Notes under the pieces: generated by a model | Database searches by the model: none | The model's input: only the letters and a program-made list of their open reading frames with translations | What the model was told of the DNA's origin: nothing | In this document: one piece after another, positions 1 to 9,565 of the stretch | How the letters are laid out: each line of letters opens with the position of its first letter | How positions within the stretch are numbered: the first letter of the stretch is position 1 | Made by a program: the position numbers and the translations under genes | Source: Falsochrobactrum shanghaiense | GTDB lineage: Bacteria; Pseudomonadota; Alphaproteobacteria; Rhizobiales; Rhizobiaceae | Length of the DNA stretch: 64,000 nucleotides | Assembly (NCBI RefSeq): GCF_003149535.1 | Contig: NZ_QGDB01000005.1 | Coordinates: 299,052-363,051 of the forward strand | Reading direction: 5' to 3'

Positions 1-649
1 TGCCCAGATTGGCGGTCGGCGTGTTGTCCAGCACCGGCATGGAACGCATCAGCACGGCCCGCTTCACCAGATCAGGATGCAGAAGCATCGCCGCTGCCAG
101 AAGATTGGCACCGTTGGAATAGCCCACGAAAATCGCATGCGAAAGGTCGAGATCTTTTTCTTCGGCCAGCCTCGTCAGGGAGGTTACAAAAGCATTGGCT
201 TCGAGCCTGACATCCTTCTGATCGAATTTAACCGGCGTAATGCGCTTGTACCAACGCGTGCCGCCATCCTGCATGACGCGCCCGCGAATACCCAGCAGCG
301 TGGCGCGCGGCCAGACTTTGGAAGCAAGCGGCACCAGACTGGTTTCATTGCCGCCAGAACCGTGCAGCAGAATTACCAACTCGTTGGACGCATTTTCCGG
401 CGTATAGAAGCGATAGATAAATCGCTTGCTGCGTGAAAAATTCTGCGCCGCCGTCGGCTCTGTTTCCATTGTCTTGTCGCGCATCGTTACGCCCTCTCCC
501 AGTTTGGGAGCACCGGTTTCATTTTTCAGGCCCGCGCCTGCGGACCTGCCCGCCCCGGCATTAGCCATGAGTTGCCCTTCCGCAAGAACCGGGCTTGTGG
601 TTGCTGCAAGCGCCATCGCGATGGCCGCTATAAAGGTCTTCTTTACCAT
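1..649 (-). CDS. Secreted alpha/beta-hydrolase (carboxylesterase/phospholipase type), 3' end beyond window
   Basis: The minus strand reads open from an ATG at 649 to the window edge, about 216 codons without a stop. The product begins with a signal peptide (MVKKTFIAAIAMALAATT, cleavage probably after VLA). It then has an oxyanion-type loop LLHGSGGNE and the nucleophile elbow GYSNG, where the serine is the expected catalytic residue, as in small carboxylesterases. The Asp and His of the triad would lie outside the window. It is divergent from msrP. The substrate cannot be told. The family call is firm; completeness of the gene is unknown. Confidence 0.8.
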   Translation of the reverse strand, partial: MVKKTFIAAIAMALAATTSPVLAEGQLMANAGAGRSAGAGLKNETGAPKLGEGVTMRDKTMETEPTAAQNFSRSKRFIYRFYTPENASNELVILLHGSGGNETSLVPLASKVWPRATLLGIRGRVMQDGGTRWYKRITPVKFDQKDVRLEANAFVTSLTRLAEEKDLDLSHAIFVGYSNGANLLAAAMLLHPDLVKRAVLMRSMPVLDNTPTANLG

Positions 650-803
650 AAGTTCAACACTGCCAGTGAGATGTTAACGAAGGGTTTGAAGGCAGCTCCA
701 CCCGGGCATTTTTCAGCCCCTGCCAGCTTTACGATTGCCGCTATTAATCGGCGAGGTTTAGCCAAATTATGACGAAAACACGAAAAATTAAATCATGTTA
801 CAA

Positions 804-823
804 ATGTGTGATAATTGACACAT
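804..823. promoter_or_regulatory. Inverted repeat between the esterase and msrP
   Basis: ATGTGT and ACACAT flank an 8-nt spacer (804-809 and 818-823) in the A+T-rich divergent intergenic region. It could be a regulator site for either gene. No recognised consensus is matched, and no convincing -10/-35 pair was found next to it. Confidence 0.3.
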
Positions 824-926
824 CATCAACAAGCCGTGAACAGGACGCAAAACACGGATATTCCATGCTTTCGACGTCTTCCCATGGAATATGCTAAAAT
901 CCGGCAGATGATCTTAACAAGCGAGA

Positions 927-1892
927 ATGGCCATGATGCGTTTCAAACCAGATCGGCTCTCATCGTCGAATCTTGCCTATAGCGCCGTGACACCGAAGAA
1001 TATTTATCTCAGGCGGCGTGAATTCATGCTTGGGCTTGGCGCACTCATCGGCACAGGCATTTCGTCCCGTGCGTTTGCAGAACCGCTCAAAGCGGCTCCT
1101 TCACCTTACAAGACCGATGAAGAGCTAACCCCGCAAAAAGCGGTGACGACTTATAATAATTTCTATGAATTCGGCACCGACAAGGGCGACCCTTCCGCCA
1201 ATTCCGGCGATTTCAAACCCCTGCCATGGCGGCTGACGATCGACGGGCTGGTGAAAGAACCCAGGGAATTCGACATTGCCGACCTCATTGCCCGTATGCC
1301 TTTGGAGGAGCGCATCTATCGCATGCGCTGCGTGGAGGCATGGTCCATGGTGATACCATGGATCGGCTTTCCCCTGGCCAGCCTGCTTGCGCAGGTCGAG
1401 CCGCTCGGCTCGGCAAAATATGTTGCATTTACCGGCATTGTCTGCCCGGAAGAGATGCCGGGGCAAAGGGGGCTTTTTCAGGTGCTCGACTGGCCCTATG
1501 TCGAGGGGCTGCGCCTTGATGAAGCCATGCATCCGCTCACCATCCTCTCCGTCGGGCTTTATGGTGAAACCTTGCTCAATGCCAATGGCGCCCCCATCCG
1601 GCTGGTCGTCCCGTGGAAATATGGCTTCAAGGGCATCAAATCGATTACGAAAATAAGCTTTGTCGAAAAGCAGCCGCCCACCTCATGGCAGCGGCAGGCA
1701 GCAAATGAATATGGCTTTTACGCCAATGTGAACCCGGAAGTAGATCATCCGCGCTGGAGCCAGGCCACGGAGCGGCGCATCGGCGAGGATAGTTTCTTCA
1801 GTTCCGGCCGCCGCCCCACCCTTCCCTTCAACGGTTATGCCGATGAAGTCGCTTCGCTCTATGCCGGCATGGATTTGAGGGTCAATTATTGA
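927..1892 (+). CDS. msrP: Periplasmic methionine sulfoxide reductase catalytic subunit MsrP (YedY)
   Basis: This 321-aa molybdopterin protein repairs oxidised methionine in periplasmic proteins using electrons from MsrQ. A twin-arginine signal is visible at residues 29-43 ([14 protein letters not shown]), with cleavage likely after AFA near 51. The sulfite-oxidase-fold core contains RMRCVEAW, whose Cys135 is the expected molybdenum ligand, and a conserved C-terminal [10 protein letters not shown] stretch. ATGs at 927, 933 and 936 are in frame; 927 is taken. The stop is one base before the msrQ start, so the pair is an operon. Length is normal for the family. Confidence 0.95.
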   Translation: MAMMRFKPDRLSSSNLAYSAVTPKNIYLRRREFMLGLGALIGTGISSRAFAEPLKAAPSPYKTDEELTPQKAVTTYNNFYEFGTDKGDPSANSGDFKPLPWRLTIDGLVKEPREFDIADLIARMPLEERIYRMRCVEAWSMVIPWIGFPLASLLAQVEPLGSAKYVAFTGIVCPEEMPGQRGLFQVLDWPYVEGLRLDEAMHPLTILSVGLYGETLLNANGAPIRLVVPWKYGFKGIKSITKISFVEKQPPTSWQRQAANEYGFYANVNPEVDHPRWSQATERRIGEDSFFSSGRRPTLPFNGYADEVASLYAGMDLRVNY

Positions 1893-1893
1893 C

Positions 1894-2532
1894 ATGACCG
1901 CAACAGTCGCTACGCAGCGCAAACAAGCCCGCCCATGGGCGTGGAAAGTCTGGGCACTTTATGCGCTCGGCTTCGTACCGGCCTGCTGGGCATTTTATCA
2001 GGGTGCGACCGGCGGGCTGGGCGCCGACCCGGTAAAAAGCTTCGAACATATATTGGGCCTGTGGGCTCTGCGCTTTCTGATCCTGACCTTGCTGGTCACG
2101 CCCATTCGTGATCTGACCGGCATCAGCCTGCTGCGCTATCGCCGCGCACTCGGCCTGCTGGCCTTCTACTATGCACTCATGCATTTTTCAGCCTATATGG
2201 TGCTGGATCAGGCGCTCAATATCCCCGCCATCCTTGCCGATATTACCCGCCGCCCCTTCATTACCATCGGCATGGCAAGTTTCGCTTTACTGATACCGCT
2301 CGCCCTGACCTCGAACAATTACTCCATCCGCAAGCTCGGACGCCGCTGGAACCGGTTGCACAAGCTGGTCTATATCGCGATCGCGGGTGGCGCAGTCCAT
2401 TTCCTTCTGTCTGTGAAAAGCTGGCCCGCAGAGCCGGTCATCTACGCCGCTATCGTCGCAGCGCTGCTCGCCTGGCGACTTCTGCGTCTGCTTTTGAACG
2501 CCCGAAAGACTGCTCGGCAAACCTCCCGTTAA
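1894..2532 (+). CDS. msrQ: Heme-binding membrane subunit MsrQ (YedZ)
   Basis: This 212-aa integral membrane protein of the ferric-reductase-like family passes electrons from the quinone pool or flavin to MsrP. About five to six hydrophobic helices are visible. Histidines that may bind heme lie in YYALMHFSAY, RLHKLVYIAI and GGAVHFLLS. It starts immediately after msrP and is co-transcribed. A RIME-like repeat follows about 45 bases downstream. Confidence 0.93.
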   Translation: MTATVATQRKQARPWAWKVWALYALGFVPACWAFYQGATGGLGADPVKSFEHILGLWALRFLILTLLVTPIRDLTGISLLRYRRALGLLAFYYALMHFSAYMVLDQALNIPAILADITRRPFITIGMASFALLIPLALTSNNYSIRKLGRRWNRLHKLVYIAIAGGAVHFLLSVKSWPAEPVIYAAIVAALLAWRLLRLLLNARKTARQTSR

Positions 2533-2576
2533 TATTTCTGCGGGCAAAACTTCAAGAAACTTTAATTCAGCGCCTT

Positions 2577-2683
2577 TAAAGCATGTCGCCCGAAAGTGGG
2601 AACCGGTTTCGGGATAACGACATGCGTTAAAACAACAACTGAAAGCGTGAGGAGCGAATCTGAAAGATCGCGACACGCTTTAG
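2577..2683 (+). repeat. RIME-like palindromic repeat, long form (copy 1)
   Basis: This is a mosaic of two palindromic modules. The first (2581-2625) begins GCATGTCGCCCGAAAGTG, has CCGGTTTCGGG at its centre and ends GACATGC. The second (2642-2681) has arms AAAGCGTG and CACGCTTT. It differs from the copy at 38977-39083 by only two visible bases. It resembles the Rhizobium intergenic mosaic elements known from the order. It lies between msrQ and the DUF4105 gene and is open in the frame of the latter, which makes the upstream extension of that ORF misleading. Confidence 0.85.
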
Positions 2684-2778
2684 CTCTGCATATCGCCCAG
2701 CAGGCATATTATTGCACGGCAAATCATGTCAGTATCACCGCATTTCCCGCATATGAAGCGGCCACCGGTAAATACGGA

Positions 2779-3780
2779 ATGTCTATGTCTTCTATTTTGA
2801 AATCGAAATCTGTTCGTTTCTTGGGGAAATTCCTCTTCATATTATTCGTTATAATATTTGCCCTTTGGGCCAGTTTCGCGATGTGGTTCCAACTGCCTTT
2901 TGGCGAAGCTGTGCGCGGTTCGGTCATCGTTGTTTGGCTGGCAATAGCCGGATGGGTGATTCTTGGCGAACGAAACAAGCGCTGCGGACGAAAGAGATTC
3001 CTTTTTCTGTTGCTGGTCTGTGTGATCATCGGCTGGTGGTCGACGATCCGCCCTTCGCTCGGTCGCATCTGGGCGCCGGAAGTGGCCCGTACCGTTCAGG
3101 GCACCGTCGATGGCGATATGGTGACACTTTTCAATGTGCGCGATTTCGACTGGCAAACCGTCGATGACTACACGCCAGACTGGAAAGAAGAGACCTATGA
3201 TCTGAGCAAAATCACCACGGTCGATACATTTCTTTCCTACTGGGCCGGACCTGCCATCGCCCATACGCTTTTATCCTTCGGCTTCGAGGATGGACGCCAT
3301 GTTGTTTTTTCGGGAGAAATCCGCAAGGAACACCATGAGGTCTATTCCTCCATTGGCGGTTTTTTCCGCGAATTCGAACTGGCAATGATTGCTGCCGAAG
3401 AAAGCGACATCATTTATCTGCGCACCAATGTGCGCAAGGAAGATGTCTATCGCTACCCGATAAAACTGCCGCCACAGCAGGCAAAAGAACTCTTTCTTTC
3501 TTATGTCGCAATGGGCAACCAACTGGCGGCTAAACCCAAATTCTACAATACGCTGACGGCCAATTGCACGACGATCATTTTTCATATGGCCCGCCTGCTC
3601 GACCCTTCATTCCCCTTCGATTACCGCGTTCTGCTTTCCGGCTATCTGCCCGGCTATCTCTATGATCATGGCTGGCTGGAAAATGGTGGCACGCTTGAAG
3701 AGCTGCGTGAACGCGCTTCCATCGACGCCCGGGCGCAGGCAGGTGGGCGGGAAGGCTATTCCCAGCGCATCCGTCAATAA
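2779..3780 (+). CDS. DUF4105-family membrane-anchored protein
   Basis: The product is 333 aa when started at the ATG at 2779; the open frame runs back to 2596 but through the repeat. Three hydrophobic helices occupy roughly the first 105 residues (FILFVIIFALWA, VIVVWLAIAGWVIL, FLFLLLVCVIIGWW). They are followed by a soluble domain with the DUF4105 features HTLLSFGFEDGRHVVFSGEI and FYNTLTANCTTIIFHMAR. The Asn-Cys-Thr stretch is a conserved spot suggestive of a cysteine-hydrolase-like fold. Function is not established. A strong terminator follows directly. Confidence 0.8.
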   Translation: MSMSSILKSKSVRFLGKFLFILFVIIFALWASFAMWFQLPFGEAVRGSVIVVWLAIAGWVILGERNKRCGRKRFLFLLLVCVIIGWWSTIRPSLGRIWAPEVARTVQGTVDGDMVTLFNVRDFDWQTVDDYTPDWKEETYDLSKITTVDTFLSYWAGPAIAHTLLSFGFEDGRHVVFSGEIRKEHHEVYSSIGGFFREFELAMIAAEESDIIYLRTNVRKEDVYRYPIKLPPQQAKELFLSYVAMGNQLAAKPKFYNTLTANCTTIIFHMARLLDPSFPFDYRVLLSGYLPGYLYDHGWLENGGTLEELRERASIDARAQAGGREGYSQRIRQ

Positions 3781-3781
3781 A

Positions 3782-3807
3782 AAACCCCGGCGCACAGGCC
3801 GGGGTTT
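3782..3807. terminator. Bidirectional Rho-independent terminator between the DUF4105 and ridA genes
   Basis: A perfect 10-bp stem AAACCCCGGC/GCCGGGGTTT encloses a 6-nt loop, with A and T runs flanking the G+C core on either strand. It sits between two convergent genes and can serve both. Confidence 0.9.
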
Positions 3808-3831
3808 CACGCAAAATCAGCCTGCCGCCGA

Positions 3832-4179
3832 TCAGTCGATTGCAGCGATGACGATGACTTCGACCTTGTAGTCCGGCGTTGCGAGCTTGGCTTCGCCTGT
3901 AGCGCGCGCAGGCGTGTTGGCAGGATCGACCCATGCATCCCAGACGGCGTTCATTTCGGCAAAGTCATTCATATCGGCGAGCCAGATCGTGGCCTGCAAG
4001 ATCCTGGACTTGTCGGAACCCGAAGCCACAAGCAGGCGCTCGACTTCTGCCAGTGCGGCCTTGGTCTGCTCGGCCACGCTGACGCCAGCCTTTCCGACCT
4101 GTCCGGCGAGATAGACAGTATTGCCATGGATTACCGCCTGGCTCATGCGCGGACCGACTTCTATACGGCGAATGCTCAT
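3832..4179 (-). CDS. RidA (YjgF/YER057c/UK114) family protein
   Basis: This 115-aa single-domain protein belongs to a family in which many members hydrolyse reactive enamine/imine intermediates. The C-terminal half carries TPARATGEAKLATPDYKVEV, with the arginine (ARAT) that binds the substrate carboxylate in active members, and the N-terminal half has NTVYLAGQVG. It looks closer to the RutC/YoaB-like branch than to housekeeping RidA, so no symbol is given. It is convergent with the DUF4105 gene and divergent from rpmH. Confidence 0.88.
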   Translation of the reverse strand: MSIRRIEVGPRMSQAVIHGNTVYLAGQVGKAGVSVAEQTKAALAEVERLLVASGSDKSRILQATIWLADMNDFAEMNAVWDAWVDPANTPARATGEAKLATPDYKVEVIVIAAID

Positions 4180-4299
4180 TGTGAACTCCTCTCAAAATGC
4201 AGCGTGGATAAATCGCTGCGCAAACAATGCGCATTCTTATGAAAGGCTCCGCCTGCTTTTGCAATGGCCGCTGCCTCATATTCACCCATATCAGCGGCA

Positions 4300-4328
4300 T
4301 TGACTCTTCCCGGACCTCCACCTATAAG
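4300..4328 (+). promoter_or_regulatory. Likely rpmH promoter
   Basis: TTGACT (4300-4305) and TATAAG (4323-4328) are separated by exactly 17 bases, a good sigma-70-type match in alphaproteobacterial terms. Transcription would start near 4335, leaving a leader of about 120 bases before the rpmH ATG. No strong Shine-Dalgarno lies close to that ATG; the nearest purine run is AAGAAGGA, about 23 bases upstream. Confidence 0.6.
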
Positions 4329-4453
4329 CCGCACCACGTTCGTTTATTGCGGCGGCGGATGGGTATCTGTCCGCAATCTGCAAATTGCATGACGGACCAG
4401 CTCCTGTTCAATAGACAGAACCAAGAAGGACCGCACACCGCGGTATTAAATAA

Positions 4454-4588
4454 ATGAAGCGCACATATCAGCCATCCAAAATCGTTCGCAAGCGTCGCCA
4501 CGGTTTCCGTGCACGCATGGCAACCACCGGCGGTCGCAAGGTTCTTGCCGCTCGTCGTGCACGCGGCCGCAAGCGGCTTTCCGCTTGA
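4454..4588 (+). CDS. rpmH: 50S ribosomal protein L34
   Basis: The 44-aa highly basic protein starts [20 protein letters not shown] and ends [10 protein letters not shown], an unmistakable L34 of normal length. It is too short to be found by ORF length alone. It is first in the rpmH-rnpA-yidC-yihA run, and the rnpA frame is already open at its stop codon. Confidence 0.98.
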   Translation: MKRTYQPSKIVRKRRHGFRARMATTGGRKVLAARRARGRKRLSA

Positions 4589-4623
4589 TTTTCCCGCGCG
4601 TCATGCGCGGTGAGCAAAAAGTG

Positions 4624-5046
4624 ATGCAGAAAAAACAAATACTCCGCCTTCGCAAGAGAGCGGAGTTTTTGGCTGTAAGGAATGGTGAAAAACGACGCGG
4701 CCCGCTGTTTCTTCTGGAGGTCCGGCAACGGCCCGAAGAAGAATCGCAACTGGCCAAAATTGGCGAAAAGCCACGCGTGGGCTTCACCGTCACTAAAAAA
4801 AATGGCAATGCAGTGATACGAAATCGTATCCGCCGCAGATTGAAAGAAGCGGTTCGCTGCCACGCAGGGCGTGACATGGCGTCATCGACCGACTATGTGA
4901 TCGTGGCGCGCGAACAGGCACTCACTGCGCCCTTTACGCAACTCGCCGAAGAGATTTCCCGACGCATCAGCGGGAAAGACAAGCGGCGGGGCGAAAGGAA
5001 ACGCCAAACGGAAAGACCGGAATCAGGACCCGTCAATGGAAAATAA
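4624..5046 (+). CDS. rnpA: Ribonuclease P protein component
   Basis: This 140-aa basic protein is the protein cofactor of the RNase P ribozyme, which matures tRNA 5' ends. The RNR signature is visible as [20 protein letters not shown]. The start at 4624 ([15 protein letters not shown]) matches the usual beginning. In-frame alternatives are TTG 4585, overlapping the rpmH stop, ATG 4603 and GTG 4621. The last 11 bases overlap the yidC start, indicating translational coupling. The C-terminal tail after about residue 115 is rich in Arg, Lys and Glu. Confidence 0.95.
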   Translation: MQKKQILRLRKRAEFLAVRNGEKRRGPLFLLEVRQRPEEESQLAKIGEKPRVGFTVTKKNGNAVIRNRIRRRLKEAVRCHAGRDMASSTDYVIVAREQALTAPFTQLAEEISRRISGKDKRRGERKRQTERPESGPVNGK

Positions 5047-6853
5047 TCGCAACTTCTTCATCACCATTGCCCTGTCCATCCTCATATTGACGCTGTGGCA
5101 AGTATTCTATCTGGGTCCGAAAACCGAAGCCCAGCGCGAGCAGGCACGCATCGAGGAACAGCAGAGCCAGTCGACAGCCGCACAAACCGGCACGCAAGGC
5201 GACACGCCGCAATTGCCCGCCGCATCCGGCTCCATTCCGGGGCAGAGCGATAGCGTCCCTGCCGGCGGCACGCTTACACGCGAAGCGGCAGCCGCACAGT
5301 CGCAGCGAATTCAGATCGACACGCCATCGCTGCGCGGCTCGATCAATCTGACCGGCGCGCGCTTCGATGATCTTTACCTCAAGAAATATCACGAAACCGT
5401 CGATGATAGTTCGCCGAATATTGAACTTCTCGCACCCTCGTCGCTTAGGCAGGGCTATTTCGTTGAACTCGGCTTTACCGGCAACGATACCACCGGAGAA
5501 GTTCCTGGTCCCAATACCGTCTGGACGGTCGAAGGCAATGACAGGCTCACCCCCTCGACCCCGGTTACACTGACCTTCACCAATGATCGCGGCATTACGT
5601 TCAAGCGCATTATTGCGGTCGATGACGCTTATATGTTCACGGTCGATGATACGATCACCAATAATGCAGACGTGCCGGTTTCGCTTGCTTCTTATGGCCG
5701 CGTGACGCGCTTCAACCAGCCCGAACATGCCAGCGCCACCTATGTTCTGCATGAAGGCCTGATTGGCGTCATGGGTCAGGACGGCTTGCAGGAAATCAAA
5801 TATTCCAAGGTTGAGGACGACAAGGATATTTCCTTCAAGGACGTGACGGGCGGCTGGCTCGGCATCACCGATAAATATTGGGCAGCAACGCTTATTCCAC
5901 CACAAAATGAGCAATTCACCGCCCGGTTCTCACATTTTACCAATGAACGTCCGCGCTATCAGTCGGATTTCCTCAGCGCCCCCATTACGGTCGCCCCCGG
6001 ACAGGACCAGTCCCTGCAAAATCACGTCTTTGCGGGCGCGAAAGTCGTATCCGACATCAAGAACTACGAAGAGAAGCTTGGTATCAAGAATTTTGAACTG
6101 CTGATCGACTGGGGCTGGTTCTACTTCATCACCAAGCCGATGTTCTACCTCATCGACTGGATCTACAAATTCTCCGGCAATTTCGGCGTGGCCATTCTGG
6201 TCGTCACCGTCCTGCTCAAGGGCCTCTTCTTCCCGCTCGCCAACAAGTCCTACAAGTCCATGGCGCGTATGAAGCTTGTGCAGCCCAAGATGACGGAAAT
6301 CCGCGAGAAATATGCCGATGACAAGATGAAGCAGCAGCAGGCCATGATGGAGCTGTACAAGCAGGAAAAGATCAATCCGCTTGCAGGCTGCTGGCCCGTT
6401 CTGGTGCAGATTCCGGTCTTCTTCGCGCTCTACAAGGTCCTCTATGTCACCATCGAAATGCGCCACGCGCCTTTCTTTGGCTGGATTCATGACCTTGCAG
6501 CACCCGATCCGACCTCGATCTTCAACCTGTTCGGCCTGCTTCCCTTTGCCGTTCCGGCATTCCTGATGATTGGCGTCTGGCCGCTCATCATGGGTATCAC
6601 CATGTTCCTGCAAATGCGCATGAACCCGACCCCGCCGGACCCGACGCAGGCGATGATCTTCACCTGGATGCCCATCATCTTCACCTTCATGCTGGCTTCG
6701 TTCCCGGCTGGTCTGGTGATCTACTGGGCATGGAACAATACGCTCTCGATCCTCCAGCAAGGCTTCATCATGAAGCGTCAGGGGGTCAAGATCGAACTTT
6801 GGGACAATCTGAGGGATCTGTTCAGACGAAAACCCAAAGAAGCCAAAAAATAA
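5036..6853 (+). CDS. yidC: Membrane protein insertase YidC
   Basis: This 605-aa inner-membrane insertase works alone or with SecYEG. An N-terminal anchor helix ([18 protein letters not shown]) is followed by a Gln/Ala/Thr-rich linker. A large periplasmic domain runs to about residue 350. The conserved C-terminal five-helix core starts near [20 protein letters not shown], with the positively charged cytoplasmic loop [19 protein letters not shown]. The C terminus is basic ([13 protein letters not shown]). Length is typical for Gram-negative YidC. It overlaps rnpA by 11 bases and is followed by a terminator. Confidence 0.98.
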   Translation: MENNRNFFITIALSILILTLWQVFYLGPKTEAQREQARIEEQQSQSTAAQTGTQGDTPQLPAASGSIPGQSDSVPAGGTLTREAAAAQSQRIQIDTPSLRGSINLTGARFDDLYLKKYHETVDDSSPNIELLAPSSLRQGYFVELGFTGNDTTGEVPGPNTVWTVEGNDRLTPSTPVTLTFTNDRGITFKRIIAVDDAYMFTVDDTITNNADVPVSLASYGRVTRFNQPEHASATYVLHEGLIGVMGQDGLQEIKYSKVEDDKDISFKDVTGGWLGITDKYWAATLIPPQNEQFTARFSHFTNERPRYQSDFLSAPITVAPGQDQSLQNHVFAGAKVVSDIKNYEEKLGIKNFELLIDWGWFYFITKPMFYLIDWIYKFSGNFGVAILVVTVLLKGLFFPLANKSYKSMARMKLVQPKMTEIREKYADDKMKQQQAMMELYKQEKINPLAGCWPVLVQIPVFFALYKVLYVTIEMRHAPFFGWIHDLAAPDPTSIFNLFGLLPFAVPAFLMIGVWPLIMGITMFLQMRMNPTPPDPTQAMIFTWMPIIFTFMLASFPAGLVIYWAWNNTLSILQQGFIMKRQGVKIELWDNLRDLFRRKPKEAKK

Positions 6854-6863
6854 ACAAAAAGAC

Positions 6864-6897
6864 CCTGCCCAAGTTGCTACTTCGGCAGGTTTTTTTT
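6864..6897 (+). terminator. Rho-independent terminator after yidC
   Basis: An outer stem CCTGCC/GGCAGG (6864-6869, 6884-6889) encloses an inner stem AAGT/ACTT, followed by eight T residues. Confidence 0.85.
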
Positions 6898-6923
6898 AGA
6901 ACTTTCAGTGCACGCGGTTGACA

Positions 6924-7667
6924 ATGCCCCGCTTAACATTGATGCGTCATTGCAGCGACAAGACCGATACCGACAGGAACAGCACATTGAGCGAGCAGGA
7001 CGAAAAACAGGCAGCACATGCCGCTTTGATCGAAGAGGGACGGCTGCTTTTTGCAAAATCGTGGATTTTCATCCGCGGCGTGCCCTCGATGAAATTCCTG
7101 CCGCCCGAAGGCCCGGTGGAGATCGCCTTTGCCGGTCGCTCCAATGTGGGCAAATCCTCGCTGATCAACGCGCTCGTCGGCAAAAAGGGCCTTGCCCGCA
7201 CATCCAACACGCCCGGTCGTACGCAGGAACTCAATTATTTCGTCCCCGATGGCTATTCGGGGGAGAAGGGCGATCTGCCACCGCTGGCCCTTGTCGATAT
7301 GCCCGGTTATGGTTTCGCCGAAGCCCCAAAAGCCCAGGTCGATGCGTGGACGCGGCTGGTTTTTGATTATCTGCGCGGCCGCACCACACTCAAGCGCGTT
7401 TACGTGCTGATTGATTCCCGCCACGGCATCAAGAAGAACGATGCCGAGGTTCTGGACCTTCTCGACAAGGCGGCGGTTTCCTATCAGATCGTGCTCACCA
7501 AGATCGACAAGATCAAGGCTGCGGGCGTTCCGCGCTTGATGGAAGATACAAAAAAGCTGATCGCAAAACGCCCCGCAGCCTTCCCCCAGCTTATTGCAAC
7601 CTCTTCGGAAAAGCTTGAGGGCCTTGACGAATTGCGGGCAGCCATTGCACTTGTCGCCAAAGAATAG
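6924..7667 (+). CDS. yihA: Ribosome biogenesis GTP-binding protein YihA/YsxC (EngB)
   Basis: This is a small TrmE-Era-like GTPase needed for large-subunit assembly. The G motifs are visible: G1 [11 protein letters not shown]2 region [12 protein letters not shown]3 DMPGYGF and G4 TKID. The start is uncertain. ATG 6924 gives 247 aa, TTG 6918 and ATG 6942 are also in frame, and a TTG at 6987 has the best-placed purine run (AGGAA at 6975-6979) and would remove a poorly conserved head. The family core begins near [11 protein letters not shown]. The hairpin at 6864-6897 separates it from yidC, so it may have its own promoter. Confidence 0.93.
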   Translation: MPRLTLMRHCSDKTDTDRNSTLSEQDEKQAAHAALIEEGRLLFAKSWIFIRGVPSMKFLPPEGPVEIAFAGRSNVGKSSLINALVGKKGLARTSNTPGRTQELNYFVPDGYSGEKGDLPPLALVDMPGYGFAEAPKAQVDAWTRLVFDYLRGRTTLKRVYVLIDSRHGIKKNDAEVLDLLDKAAVSYQIVLTKIDKIKAAGVPRLMEDTKKLIAKRPAAFPQLIATSSEKLEGLDELRAAIALVAKE

Positions 7668-7751
7668 TTACCCTGCAAATACAGTTTCGCAACGCGCGAG
7701 CTGCTCTGATGAACCCTGCCCTATGCCCTGTCGCCAGCCATGGAGCCTGCG

Positions 7752-8642
7752 ATGACCAATCTTGATAACCCCGAAATGCAAGCCCGCCTTCTCTCTGCGG
7801 CCCTGCCCTACATGCAGCGCTACGAGAACAAGAATGTCGTCGTGAAATATGGCGGCCATGCCATGGGCAACCCCGAACTGGGCAAGGCTTTTGCGCGCGA
7901 CATCGCGCTGCTCAAGCAATCAGGTATCAACCCGATCGTCGTTCATGGCGGCGGGCCGCAGATTCAGGCCATGCTGACCAAGCTCGGTATCGAATCACGC
8001 TTCGAAGGCGGTCTGCGCGTTACCGACGAGAAGACGGTCGAAGTGGTGGAAATGGTTCTGGCTGGCTCCATCAACAAAGAGATCGTCGCCCTCATCAACG
8101 CGGAAGGCGAATGGGCCATCGGCCTGTGCGGCAAGGACGGCAATCTGGTCTTTGCCCGCAAGGCCCACAAGACCATTATTGATCCCGATTCCAGCATCGA
8201 GAAAGTGCTGGATCTGGGCTTTGTCGGTGAACCTGCCGAAGTGGACCGCACATTGCTCGACCTGCTGGCGCGTTCAGAAATGATCCCCGTGATTGCGCCG
8301 GTCGCGCCGGGCCGCGACGGACATACCTATAATATCAATGCCGATACTTTTGCAGGCGCGATTGCAGGGGCGCTGGCCGCAACCCGCCTTCTCTTCCTCA
8401 CCGACGTACCGGGTGTGCTCGACAAGGATAAAAACCTCATCAAGGAACTGTCCGTCGCCGATGCGCAGGCGCTTATCAGGGATGGCACGATTTCCGGCGG
8501 CATGATCCCGAAAGTCGAAACCTGCATCGATGCGATCCGGCGCGGCGTCGAGGGTGTTGTCATCCTCAATGGCAAGACCCCGCATTCCGTCTTGCTTGAA
8601 CTTTTCACCGAACATGGTGCCGGCACACTAATTGTGCCGTAA
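7752..8642 (+). CDS. argB: Acetylglutamate kinase
   Basis: This 296-aa enzyme phosphorylates N-acetylglutamate in arginine synthesis. The amino-acid-kinase fold is shown by [10 protein letters not shown] near the N terminus, the substrate loop VVHGGGPQI and the C-terminal [10 protein letters not shown]. The ATG at 7752 is chosen over the in-frame ATG at 7740 because GGAG lies about six bases ahead of it and the family starts MTNLDN-like. A terminator follows. Confidence 0.97.
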   Translation: MTNLDNPEMQARLLSAALPYMQRYENKNVVVKYGGHAMGNPELGKAFARDIALLKQSGINPIVVHGGGPQIQAMLTKLGIESRFEGGLRVTDEKTVEVVEMVLAGSINKEIVALINAEGEWAIGLCGKDGNLVFARKAHKTIIDPDSSIEKVLDLGFVGEPAEVDRTLLDLLARSEMIPVIAPVAPGRDGHTYNINADTFAGAIAGALAATRLLFLTDVPGVLDKDKNLIKELSVADAQALIRDGTISGGMIPKVETCIDAIRRGVEGVVILNGKTPHSVLLELFTEHGAGTLIVP

Positions 8643-8671
8643 GATATAAAATTACGCTTATCGTAACTATC

Positions 8672-8692
8672 GCCGCCTCCGGGCGGCTTTTT
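8672..8692 (+). terminator. Rho-independent terminator after argB
   Basis: A perfect GCCGCC/GGCGGC stem with a TCCG tetraloop is followed by TTTTT. Confidence 0.9.
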
Positions 8693-8732
8693 CCTGCCTC
8701 GCCTTCTTCCCTCCTTTATGGCATAAGGGCTT

Positions 8733-9437
8733 ATGACTGAAAAACCTGATGCACCGGCCTTTACCCATGTCACCGACTGGGTGTTCGATCTCGACAATAC
8801 GCTTTACCCACACGCTACCGATCTGTTTTCGCAGATCGATGTGCGTATGACCAATTATGTGGAGACCTTGCTCAAGCTGCCGCGCGAGGAAGCGCGCAAG
8901 GTGCAGAAGCAATTCTATCTTGAATATGGCACGACATTGAAGGGCCTGATGGAGTGCTATAAGATCGATCCCGACGATTTTCTGCAAAAAGTCCATGACA
9001 TCGATTACACATGGCTGAAGCCTGATCCGGCACTGGGCGAAGCGATCAGGGCGTTGCCGGGCCGTAGATTCATCTTCACCAATGGCGACCGGGGCCACGC
9101 TGAACGCGCCGCGCGCCAATTGGGCATTCTCGATAATTTCGACGATATTTTCGATATTGTCGCAGCCGGCCTCACCCCCAAGCCCGAGCGTGCCACCTAT
9201 GACCGCTTCCTCAACGCATTCGGCGTTGACGCAACCAGGGCCGCCATGTTCGAGGATCTGGCACGCAATCTGGTTGTCCCCAAGACGCTGGGCATGAAGA
9301 CCGTATTGGTCGTGCCGAACAATTTTGAGCCAACTTTTTCCGAAATATGGGAAAGCGATCCGGAATTCACCGATCAGGTGGATTACGTGACGGATAGTCT
9401 TACCCATTTTCTGGAAAAAATTATTGCAGCAAGATAG
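8733..9437 (+). CDS. Pyrimidine 5'-nucleotidase (HAD superfamily, SDT1-like)
   Basis: This 234-aa HAD-fold phosphatase has motif I DLDNTLYP (nucleophile Asp and general acid Asp), motif II IFTNGD and motif III/IV regions PKPERATYDRF and AMFEDLARNL. Its relatives dephosphorylate pyrimidine nucleoside monophosphates; the exact substrate here is inferred from family. It is a single gene between terminators, next to argB as is common in the order. Confidence 0.88.
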   Translation: MTEKPDAPAFTHVTDWVFDLDNTLYPHATDLFSQIDVRMTNYVETLLKLPREEARKVQKQFYLEYGTTLKGLMECYKIDPDDFLQKVHDIDYTWLKPDPALGEAIRALPGRRFIFTNGDRGHAERAARQLGILDNFDDIFDIVAAGLTPKPERATYDRFLNAFGVDATRAAMFEDLARNLVVPKTLGMKTVLVVPNNFEPTFSEIWESDPEFTDQVDYVTDSLTHFLEKIIAAR

Positions 9438-9464
9438 ACAATTTACCGGCCTTGAAAAACGCAT

Positions 9465-9490
9465 CGATAAGGCGGCGCACCGCCTTATCG
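9465..9490 (-). terminator. Hairpin terminator downstream of the LOG-family gene
   Basis: A perfect 11-bp stem CGATAAGGCGG/CCGCCTTATCG has a 4-nt loop. Read on the minus strand it is followed after five bases by a run of T, so it probably ends the LOG-family transcript. It could also act on the nucleotidase transcript from the other side. Confidence 0.7.
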
Positions 9491-9510
9491 GCTATCTGCC
9501 TGCGGCTTTC

Positions 9511-9565
9511 TAAAGCGTGTCGTTATCCCGAAACCGGTTCCCACTTTCGGGCGACATGCTTTAAA
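9511..9565 (-). repeat. RIME-like palindromic repeat, short form (copy 2)
   Basis: This is the 55-bp short form, inverted relative to copies 1 and 3. It contains the CCGGTTTCGGG-type core (here CCCGAAACCGG), but one end reads GACACGCTTTA instead of GACATGC. It overlaps the LOG-family gene: the TTTAAAGC end of the repeat supplies that gene's TAA stop at 9561-9563. Confidence 0.85.

Noticed and set aside
2596..2778. Extra 61 codons upstream of the DUF4105 gene
   Set aside because: They run through the RIME-like repeat, and the hydrophobic N terminus begins after ATG 2779.
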